NCBI GenBank assembly: GCA_041743835.1
Contig: JBGTLW010000206.1
Span: 1 to 6,290, forward strand
Length of the DNA: 6,290 nt
Source: JBGTLW01 sp041743835
GTDB lineage: Bacteria > Planctomycetota > Phycisphaerae > Phycisphaerales > Phycisphaeraceae
Direction: 5' to 3'
The notes beneath the pieces are model-generated. The model searched no databases, was not told the origin of the DNA, and worked only from the letters and a program-made list of their open reading frames with translations. Position numbers and translations under genes: made by a program. Positions 1-5,301 of the stretch are shown here, piece by piece (position 1 is the first letter of the stretch; the number at the start of each line of letters is the position of its first letter).

Positions 1-917
1 CGGGGTTCATCCCGGACACGGGCTTTGCGCGGGTGCTGGCGGACAACCGGGCGGTGGGGCGGATGGCGGCGGGGTATTTCCTGGAGCGGCGGTTCGGCCG
101 GCTGCTGTTTGTCTCCTCCGCGCGACACCGTTTCGAGCATGACCGCTGGGCGGGATTTCGCGCGGCGGCCGAGGCGCACAAGCCGGTGCCGCGGTGTGGT
201 TGGTACACGCTCGAGGCCGGCCGCTGGATCGATGGCGATGGCGAGCGGGCGATGACACACGACGCGTTGAGTCAGATGCTCCGCGCCGCGGATGAGCCGA
301 TCGGGGTGTTCGCCGCGTCGGATCGGCCGGGCATGGAGATGGCCGACCGCTGCCGGACTCTCGGGCTGGGTGTGCCGGAGCGCGTGGCGATTTTGGGTTG
401 CGACAACAACATGTACCTGTGCGATTCGTGCGAGCCGCCGCTGTCGAGCGTGATGCTGCCGGGCGAGAAGCTCGGGCACGAGGCGGCTAAACTGCTGCAC
501 GCGATGATGGATGGCTCACCGCCGCCGCGCGAGGCGCTCCTGCTGCCGCCGGTGGGGATCCAGACGCGCCCGTCCACCGACATCACCGCCATCGCCGACC
601 GCCCGATCGCCGATGCGCTGAGCCTGATGCGGCAGCGTGCGACCGAAAGTCTCAACGTGGTGGACCTGGCAGAGGCGGTACACATGGATCGGCGGACGTT
701 CTACCGGCACTTCAAGCGGGCCGTGGGCCGCACGCCGTTGCAGGAGCTGTACCGCCTTCGCGTCGACCTGGCGCGGCAGCGGCTGGTGGCGACCAACGCG
801 AGCGTCTACAGCATCGCTCTGGACTGCGGCTTCCCCGATGCGGATGTCTTCACCCGCCGCTTCCGCGAACACACCGGCATGACACCCAGCGCCTATCGTC
901 GGAAGATGGCGGTGTAA
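1..917 (+). CDS. XylR-type hybrid transcriptional regulator (sugar-binding domain plus AraC HTH), 5' partial
   Basis: The frame is open from position 3 to the TAA at 915-917, giving 304 visible residues; the true start lies left of the window. The family is about 380-400 residues, so roughly the first 80-90 are missing. The first two thirds look like a LacI/periplasmic-binding-type ligand domain: ADNRAVGRMAAGYFLERR near the edge, then CEPPLSSV and a PPxGIxTRPSTD segment that leads into the DNA-binding part, all typical of XylR. The last ~105 residues form an AraC/XylS double helix-turn-helix, with LNVVDLAEAVHMDRRTFYRHFKR as the first HTH and IALDCGFPDADVFTRRFREHTGMTPSAYRR as the second. XylR proteins bind a sugar and activate catabolic operons. 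The effector here cannot be read from sequence, and no sugar gene is visible. A GTG at 33 is internal to the conserved ligand domain and is not the start. Confidence 0.9.
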   Translation, partial: GFIPDTGFARVLADNRAVGRMAAGYFLERRFGRLLFVSSARHRFEHDRWAGFRAAAEAHKPVPRCGWYTLEAGRWIDGDGERAMTHDALSQMLRAADEPIGVFAASDRPGMEMADRCRTLGLGVPERVAILGCDNNMYLCDSCEPPLSSVMLPGEKLGHEAAKLLHAMMDGSPPPREALLLPPVGIQTRPSTDITAIADRPIADALSLMRQRATESLNVVDLAEAVHMDRRTFYRHFKRAVGRTPLQELYRLRVDLARQRLVATNASVYSIALDCGFPDADVFTRRFREHTGMTPSAYRRKMAV

Positions 918-957
918 TCGCGGGGCGGGGGCGCTTGGTCCGTATTGTGCGGGAGCG

Positions 958-975
958 CGCGGGCTGACGCCCGCG
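958..975. repeat. GC-rich palindrome between convergent genes
   Basis: Positions 958-964 (CGCGGGC) pair perfectly with 969-975 (GCCCGCG) around a 4-base TGAC loop. The element is flanked by GGCTAAAC at 975-982. It lies in the 98 bp between the convergent regulator and protease genes, so it could form a hairpin at the 3' end of either transcript. No T-run follows it directly on either strand, so it is not a classical intrinsic terminator. It resembles short palindromes (TAGCCGCGGGC type) that I recall as frequent between planctomycete genes; that is recollection and was not counted here. Confidence 0.55.
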
Positions 976-987
976 GCTAAACGGGGG

Positions 988-1008
988 GCGGTGTGCCGCG
1001 ACTTTTTT
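988..1008 (+). terminator. Possible weak intrinsic terminator of the XylR-type gene
   Basis: A 4-bp GCGG/CCGC stem (988-991 with 996-999, loop TGTG) is followed after two bases by six T at 1003-1008. The stem is short for an intrinsic terminator. It may work together with the stronger palindrome at 958-975. It ends just before the protease stop codon at 1016-1018 on the other strand. Confidence 0.35.
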
Positions 1009-1015
1009 GGGCGAT

Positions 1016-2575
1016 TTACTCGTCTCGCAGCAGGTCGCGGAGATCGTTGCTGGAGCGGCTGCGGATGCCGTTGTCGGTGAGGATGTCGTCCATCGCGGCA
1101 AGCAGCTCTTCGCGCTTGAAGACGATGTGCTCGTGCCGTTCTGATGCGAACTTGATCTCGATGAAGGGGCCGTCGGCGTTTTCCATGACCTTGACCAATC
1201 CCGCGAGGTTCTGGATCTTCTGACCGTTGACCTCGCTGACCACGCCGAGCATCGGGCTGTCGTAGCCCTTGGTGATGCGGTGGGGGAACATGGGGGTGGA
1301 GACGATAACAAGCTCCTCGTCGTCGGCCTCCTTGTCGTCGGTCGCGCGGACCATCAGCGGGCTCTTGGTGAGCATCAGCGATGATCGGTACACCATCGGC
1401 AGCGAGGAGACCACTTCCTGTGTGGCCTGCGAGAAGGTGAGCGGGCCATAGATGTAGTAGCGCGGGTACTCGCCCTGGAGCGAGGGCAGCAGGCTCTTGC
1501 TTTCGCGGGAGACGGGGATATCAAGCGTTAGTGATTTGCCTTCGCGGAAGACGGTCACGGGCAGCTTGCCGTCCTTGGCTTCGCGGTCGATGTGGTAGTG
1601 GAACGCGACGCGGAGGTCGTCGTTGAGCCGGACCTGGCCGTCGTTCTGGATGTCGTGGCCTGCGATGTGCGTGATGACGTCCCACTCCTTGAGTGGGTTG
1701 TCGTCACCCTTGGGCCTTGCGACCATGAGCCCGGTGGTGGTGTCGTTGAGGCCGAGGCGTTCGCGGAGCGCGGGGTTGTCGGTGGTTTGGAGGCCGAGGT
1801 CGAGCCGATACTTGCCGTCGTAGGTACCGTCCTCGACGTCGTGGAGGAAGGTGAGGATTTCCTCGACGGGGATGAGGTAACCGATGTTTTCGGCCGACGG
1901 GATGCCGGAGCGGACAATGCCCGCGATTTTTCCGCCGATCATCACCGCTCCGCCCGAGTTGCCGGGGTTGAGCGCCGCATCGACCTGGATGACCAGGCCC
2001 AGCGCACCCTGGGCGTATGGCCCGATCTCGATGCGTGAGACGATGCCCTCGGTGATGGACAGTTCTTCCCCGCCGGTGGGGTAGCCATAGGCATTGACCT
2101 TGTCCTTGATCTTGGGCAGGCCATCGAAGAACTCCAGCGCCCGTCGGCCTTCAAAGAAGGACTCGTCCTCAAGCTCCAGGATCGCCATGTCCATCGCGTA
2201 GGAGATGGATTGGATTTTGGCGGGCAGGCGGTTGGCGGACTGGTACGGCTGGACGTACACCTGAGACGCGTAGCGGACGACGTGGGCGTTGGTGATGATG
2301 CGGTTGCCCGAGATGACGACGCCCGAGCCCGTGCCCTGCTGTGGCGCGGCCTTGGCCCACGGGCGGAACAGCTCGGGGTTACGGATCGTGGCATGGATCT
2401 TGACGATCGACGGGCGGATCGCGTCGGCCTGAGCCGGGGGCGCGGCGGTGGCCGGGATGGCGTCGGCTTCGGCGACGGGGCCTTGCGCGTGTGCCGCGGC
2501 GCTTAGCAGCACCACGCCGCACATCAGGAAGAGTGACAATGGGCGGGGGAAGGGCCGACGGGCAATCGCGTGCAT
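1016..2575 (-). CDS. Exported trypsin-like serine protease with two PDZ domains, DEG9/HtrA family
   Basis: This 519-residue protein probably degrades or checks proteins outside the cytoplasm. Residues 1-30 are a signal peptide: an RR-containing n-region, a hydrophobic core (about 13-28) and a likely AHA cleavage site before Q31. The protease domain spans about 50-245 with a full catalytic triad: His98 in TNAHVV, Asp129 in MDMAIL and Ser207 in NPGNSGGA. GYPTGGEELSITEGIVSRIE is close to plant DEG9. A first PDZ follows at about 255-355. A second, diverged PDZ-like region lies at about 370-485 and contains an acidic stretch near 411-421, and a short C-terminal tail follows. Length and layout fit DEG9-type rather than DegP-type proteases. 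The frame stays open upstream to 2899, but that would overlap the glycosyltransferase and add a low-complexity leader before the signal peptide. I therefore chose ATG 2575, with a weak GAGAAG purine stretch upstream. It is the last gene of the minus-strand set. Confidence 0.9.
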   Translation of the reverse strand: MHAIARRPFPRPLSLFLMCGVVLLSAAAHAQGPVAEADAIPATAAPPAQADAIRPSIVKIHATIRNPELFRPWAKAAPQQGTGSGVVISGNRIITNAHVVRYASQVYVQPYQSANRLPAKIQSISYAMDMAILELEDESFFEGRRALEFFDGLPKIKDKVNAYGYPTGGEELSITEGIVSRIEIGPYAQGALGLVIQVDAALNPGNSGGAVMIGGKIAGIVRSGIPSAENIGYLIPVEEILTFLHDVEDGTYDGKYRLDLGLQTTDNPALRERLGLNDTTTGLMVARPKGDDNPLKEWDVITHIAGHDIQNDGQVRLNDDLRVAFHYHIDREAKDGKLPVTVFREGKSLTLDIPVSRESKSLLPSLQGEYPRYYIYGPLTFSQATQEVVSSLPMVYRSSLMLTKSPLMVRATDDKEADDEELVIVSTPMFPHRITKGYDSPMLGVVSEVNGQKIQNLAGLVKVMENADGPFIEIKFASERHEHIVFKREELLAAMDDILTDNGIRSRSSNDLRDLLRDE

Positions 2576-2714
2576 ACGGGCTTCTCGTGGGTTTGGGCTT
2601 GCAAGGTGGAAGCGGTGGATCAAGTGCGGACCCACATCGTAACGAACACGGCCAAGGTTGGGGGAATTATGCACGCGGCACGATCCAGCGTGTGTCGGCG
2701 CGCTTGCCGCAGAT
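2576..2714 (-). promoter_or_regulatory. Gap upstream of the protease, possible own promoter
   Basis: These 139 bp separate the glycosyltransferase stop from the protease start on the same strand. Read on the minus strand they contain TGCATAAT at about 2665-2672, a reasonable -10-like element, but I see no good -35 at 16-18 bp before it. I see no T-run terminator after the glycosyltransferase. The gap is long enough for the protease to have its own promoter, but readthrough is equally compatible. Confidence 0.2.
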
Positions 2715-3797
2715 TCATGCGGAGGGCGCAAAGGTGAGCGTCGCGCCGGTGAGTGTGCGGTACACATGCAGAGCTTCGGCGACGGAGGTGGACGCAAGGC
2801 GGTGGTTCTGGACCCACGCATGTGCCGAGGAAGCGAGAGCCGCGCGCCGGCTTGCGGAGGCGACCAGATCGCCCATGGCTGCGCACCAGGCCTCGGCATC
2901 GGGGTCCACCAGCACCTTGGCGGTTTGGCCGTCGATAAGGTCGTCCACGTGCGGATCGACCCGCGCGAGGATGGGTACGCCGTGGGCCATGGCTTCGAGC
3001 GTCAGCCCGCGCACCCGTCCCGCGGCCTGGGGGTGTACCAGCAATTCGGCGCGCAGCAGCAGCTCGCGGTGACCCAATCGGCGGGGGACGAACGTGGCGT
3101 GTGACAGCAGGCCCAGCCGCTGCGCCTCTCGCCAGAGGTGGCGCTGGTCCGCGCCTTGGCCGTCGAAGAACAGGTGGGTTTGGGGGTGCTGGCGTACCAT
3201 GGCCGCGGCCCCAGCCATGAAGGGTTTGGTCTGGTCGTCCAGCTGGCCGGTCCCCGCGATGGATACCGAGACGGTGTCGATATCTCCGGGCGTGCGGTCG
3301 GGCAGGGGCAGGCGGTGGATGCCGGTGTCGAAGCGCGTGACCTCAAAGCCGGGCGGCAGCGCGGCCCGGAGGCCCTGTGCCAGGGGTTCGGACGCTGCGG
3401 TGAAGGCCGAGCGGGTGGGGTCGAGTTTGCGTGCGAGGCGTGTGGCCAGCGGCAGGTCCAGCCGGGAGAACGAGGAGTAGACCACCGGCACATCGTTGCG
3501 TCGCCCCAGTTCCGCGGCTGCCCGCCAGAGGCGGCCGTCCAGGGCATGGATGATGTTGACGCCCAGGCCATCGAGCACCTCATCGAGCCGGTAGAGGCTG
3601 CGTCGGCGGCGCCAGGCGTACCCCGCGTCCTGCCAGTACACGATCTCGCCGAAGACAGAGGCTTCCTGGTTGAGTCGGCCCTCGGGGACGACCTGCGCGA
3701 CGCGGGTCTGCTCGTCGATCAGGCCGACCACCATGTGTTGAAACAGGGGTAGTTCTTCATCCAGCCAAGCCGTGTTGGCAAGCAGCGCGACATGCAT
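2715..3797 (-). CDS. Glycosyltransferase, GT-B fold, GT4/group 1-like
   Basis: This 360-residue protein probably transfers a sugar from an activated donor to a glycan, lipid or small molecule; donor and acceptor are unknown. The N-terminal half (from MHVALLANTAWLDEELP) is the variable acceptor domain, with NIIHALDGRLWRAAAELGRR typical of such proteins. From about 175 the donor-binding domain follows: VSVSIAGTG, LFFDGQG near 209-215, and HPQAAGRVRGLTLEAMAHG at 255-273, then VPILARVDPHVDDLI. Glu268 corresponds to the second Glu of the E-x7-E motif, but the first is replaced by Gly260. No signal peptide or membrane segment is seen, so it is likely cytoplasmic or peripheral. ATG 3797 opens directly into the first beta strand of the fold; no clear Shine-Dalgarno precedes it. 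It lies 91 bp after the kinase gene on the same strand. No other glycan gene is adjacent, so the pathway cannot be inferred. Confidence 0.85.
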   Translation of the reverse strand: MHVALLANTAWLDEELPLFQHMVVGLIDEQTRVAQVVPEGRLNQEASVFGEIVYWQDAGYAWRRRRSLYRLDEVLDGLGVNIIHALDGRLWRAAAELGRRNDVPVVYSSFSRLDLPLATRLARKLDPTRSAFTAASEPLAQGLRAALPPGFEVTRFDTGIHRLPLPDRTPGDIDTVSVSIAGTGQLDDQTKPFMAGAAAMVRQHPQTHLFFDGQGADQRHLWREAQRLGLLSHATFVPRRLGHRELLLRAELLVHPQAAGRVRGLTLEAMAHGVPILARVDPHVDDLIDGQTAKVLVDPDAEAWCAAMGDLVASASRRAALASSAHAWVQNHRLASTSVAEALHVYRTLTGATLTFAPSA

Positions 3798-3809
3798 CAG
3801 GCGTTAGTT

Positions 3810-3891
3810 TAGCCGGGAGGCAGGGTTGCCGCCCCCCTGAAGCGGGGACGGGGGTTGGACCCGGCATCGGATACAGCTAATCCCCCGGCTA
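3810..3891. repeat. Inverted repeat bracketing the kinase-glycosyltransferase gap
   Basis: TAGCCGGG at 3810-3817 is a perfect inverted match to CCCGGCTA at 3884-3891. The second arm includes the kinase stop codon (TAG on the minus strand, 3889-3891). Inside, a C-run at 3832-3837 can pair with the G-run at 3850-3854, and GGGT/ACCC pairs outside those. In the mRNA this could fold into one long hairpin directly after the kinase reading frame. The core, read on the minus strand as CCCCGCTTCAGGGG, resembles the short C-rich/G-rich interspersed repeats seen between genes in many GC-rich bacteria. No T-run follows, so it looks more like an mRNA-stabilising or dispersed element than a terminator. Confidence 0.45.
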
Positions 3892-4500
3892 CTTCTGCTG
3901 GAAGTGCTTGTTCTGCGCGGGCACGACGTAATCGAGGATGTCGTGGAGCACCTGGGCGGGGGAGGCGAAGGAATCAACCTCCACGATGATGTCCGAGGGG
4001 TAGTGGGCCAGCACCGGAGCGGTCTCCCGCTCGTAAACCTCCCAGCGATGGCGGATGACCCTTTCGTCGGCGTCATCGTGGCGGTTTTCCTTGAGCGCTC
4101 GGCGGCGGAGGCGGTGGATCATGGCCTCCTGGTCCTTGCAGACCAGATGCACCACAAGGATGACCTCGATGTGCTCATCCATCAGCACCGCCTGACTCAG
4201 CGTCCGGGGGATGCCATCGAGCAGGAGAAGGTCCACGTTGGGTTTGTACTGGCCAAGGATCGTGTGGGCGTGGATGGACTGGGCCCACATCTTGACGGTG
4301 ATCTCGTCGGGAACCAACTCGCCACGCGACGAGTGCTCGTAGAAGATCTGGCCGAGCTCGGAGGAGATGTCGATGTTGCGGAAGACATCGCCGCAGGCAC
4401 AGTGGTAGAACCCCGGGACCGTCCCGATGACATTGCCTTGGGTTCCCTTGCCCGCGCCCGGTGCGCCAAACAGGAGGATGCTTTTGTATCTTGTGTGCAT
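3889..4500 (-). CDS. Adenylate kinase-type nucleoside monophosphate kinase, short-LID form
   Basis: This 203-residue cytoplasmic enzyme probably transfers phosphate from ATP to a nucleoside monophosphate, AMP being the default guess. The Walker A loop GAPGAGKGT is at 12-20. The NMP-binding region has GDVFR with Arg41 and GELVPDEIT at 60-68. DGIPRT at 95-100 with Gln103 matches the family's DGFPRT...Q substrate-binding segment. The LID is short (about 131-145, RRRALKENRHDDADE) with no zinc cysteines, as in eukaryotic AK1 and UMP/CMP kinases and unlike the long-LID E. coli Adk. Arginines 147, 150 and 152 continue the catalytic Arg cluster. The usual STGD before the NMP site reads ACGD here. ATG 4500 gives a normal short N-terminus before the first strand; no strong Shine-Dalgarno is seen. 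It is first in the minus-strand set and divergent from the Rrf2 gene. CMP or UMP could be the true substrate. Confidence 0.85.
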   Translation of the reverse strand: MHTRYKSILLFGAPGAGKGTQGNVIGTVPGFYHCACGDVFRNIDISSELGQIFYEHSSRGELVPDEITVKMWAQSIHAHTILGQYKPNVDLLLLDGIPRTLSQAVLMDEHIEVILVVHLVCKDQEAMIHRLRRRALKENRHDDADERVIRHRWEVYERETAPVLAHYPSDIIVEVDSFASPAQVLHDILDYVVPAQNKHFQQK

Positions 4501-4620
4501 GGTGGTGGGAAGGGGTGCGTGTGTATGATGTGCGATACTACGTTATTTGGCCAAACGGCGTGCCTTGTCGCACTGTAAAGCGAGCGAAAATCTCCCGCCC
4601 CGCGCACATTTTTACCAAGG
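4501..4620 (-). promoter_or_regulatory. Kinase-side half of the divergent intergenic region
   Basis: This half of the 245 bp divergent gap should hold the kinase promoter, being locally AT-richer than its surroundings. On the minus strand TTTACA is a passable -35, but I find no convincing -10 at the right distance. A perfect 10-bp palindrome TTTGGCCAAA at 4546-4555 might be a regulator site; this is weak on its own. Confidence 0.25.
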
Positions 4621-4625
4621 GGCGT

Positions 4626-4654
4626 TTGAATCGGTACTGAAGTGGTACTATTAT
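4626..4654 (+). promoter_or_regulatory. Sigma70-type promoter of the Rrf2-iscS operon
   Basis: TTGAAT (4626-4631) and TATTAT (4649-4654) are separated by exactly 17 bp, close to the consensus -35/-10 arrangement. The predicted transcript start is near 4661, giving an untranslated leader of about 85 bases before ATG 4746. It is the clearest promoter in the window. Confidence 0.7.
4633..4649 (+). promoter_or_regulatory. Candidate Rrf2 operator inside the promoter spacer
   Basis: GGTACT occurs at 4633-4638 and again at 4644-4649, an 11-bp period (about one helical turn). Because GTAC is self-complementary, the unit is also an inverted pair, GTAC-N7-GTAC. It fills the spacer and touches the -10, so a bound protein would block RNA polymerase. 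The inverse, AGTACC, recurs at 4724-4729 in the leader. Rrf2/IscR-family regulators commonly repress their own promoters. It does not match the E. coli IscR consensus, so the assignment is inference. Confidence 0.4.
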
Positions 4655-4717
4655 AAAGACATGCTGGGGGCGGGTAGCCGAACAGGACTGTCGCGGGCTC
4701 GTTGAAAACCAGAAGCA

Positions 4718-4739
4718 GGGCTGAGTACCAGCTCGGGAG
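4718..4739 (+). promoter_or_regulatory. Leader hairpin and ribosome binding site of the Rrf2 gene
   Basis: GGGCTG (4718-4723) pairs with CAGCTC (4729-4734), including one G-T pair, around loop AGTAC. Directly after it lies GGGAG at 4735-4739, six bases before ATG 4746, which supports that start. The hairpin abuts but does not cover the binding site. Confidence 0.45.
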
Positions 4740-4745
4740 CGGGTC

Positions 4746-5246
4746 ATGCTGAGCTTGACGCGGAAAACGGATTATGCCTTGGTCGCCTTGGCGATGCTGG
4801 GGCAGCGGCGGGCGCTGGGCCTCGGGCCGGTCAGTGCCCGCGTCGTGGCTGAGCAATACAACCTGCCCCAGCCGTTGTTGATGAATGTCCTCAAGGAATT
4901 GGGGCAGGCCCGGATTGTGACCTCGACCCGCGGCGCGACAGGGGGGTACGAACTGGCGCACGACCCGGCCCAGGTCAGCGTGTTGGATGTGATCACCGCG
5001 ATCGAAGGCCCGGTCAGGCTCGCGCAGTGCTGTGATGGCCTGCCGGTGATGGGCCAGGGCTGTGCGGTTGAGGCGGCGTCATGCCCCGCGAAGGGTGCTG
5101 TGAAGCACCTGCACCGCCGACTGGTGGGATTGCTCGAGAGCGTGTCCCTCCAGGACCTGCTCGCTGAGTCGGAAGAAAGTGAAACGGGCGGCTGCCAGTG
5201 CTGCCCGGCGTTGACCATCGCGGAGTCGATCTCCCGCTTGAAATGA
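4746..5246 (+). CDS. Rrf2-family transcriptional regulator, IscR-like, probably iron-sulfur sensing
   Basis: This 166-residue DNA-binding protein probably controls the iron-sulfur assembly operon it heads. MLSLTRKTDYALVALAML is the typical Rrf2 N-terminal helix. A winged helix-turn-helix follows, with recognition-helix region AEQYNLPQPLLMNVLKEL (35-52), wing RGATGGYEL (62-70) and VLDVITAIEGP (79-89). The sensor segment carries Cys95, Cys96, Cys106 and Cys113, comparable to the three clustered cysteines that hold the cluster in IscR, though the spacing differs. Three more, Cys150, Cys152 and Cys153, sit in a GGCQCCP stretch near the C-terminus and are not part of the usual IscR set. The start is supported by GGGAG six bases upstream. 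The desulfurase begins 55 bp downstream on the same strand, so the two are probably one operon under the promoter at 4626-4654. Other cysteine-bearing Rrf2 types (redox or NO sensors) are possible, but the neighbour favours iron-sulfur control. Confidence 0.92.
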   Translation: MLSLTRKTDYALVALAMLGQRRALGLGPVSARVVAEQYNLPQPLLMNVLKELGQARIVTSTRGATGGYELAHDPAQVSVLDVITAIEGPVRLAQCCDGLPVMGQGCAVEAASCPAKGAVKHLHRRLVGLLESVSLQDLLAESEESETGGCQCCPALTIAESISRLK

Positions 5247-5285
5247 AACCACCACCCCCGCCAACCGCGGGGCACGACAAGACAC

Positions 5286-5290
5286 AGGAG
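5286..5290 (+). promoter_or_regulatory. Ribosome binding site of the cysteine desulfurase gene
   Basis: AGGAG lies 11 bases before ATG 5302. That is a slightly long spacing, but it is the best match near this start, and the protein aligns with IscS from its first residues. Confidence 0.55.
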
Positions 5291-5301
5291 CGCTGCCACC
5301 C

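Noticed and set aside
2576..2899. Upstream extension of the protease reading frame by 108 codons
   Set aside because: It overlaps the glycosyltransferase gene, is Pro/Arg-rich with no family match, and would bury the clear signal peptide beginning at ATG 2575.
2491..3752. Several plus-strand open frames of 128-204 codons
   Set aside because: They are antisense to the glycosyltransferase and protease genes, with Arg/Gly/Trp-rich translations showing no domain pattern.
4655..4745. Riboswitch in the leader of the Rrf2 gene
   Set aside because: Only one short hairpin is visible and I recognise no known riboswitch core; a protein operator in the promoter explains the regulation more simply.
4197..4961. 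254-codon minus-strand open frame crossing the divergent region
   Set aside because: It spans the kinase start, both promoter regions and the Rrf2 coding region, and its translation has no recognisable domain.
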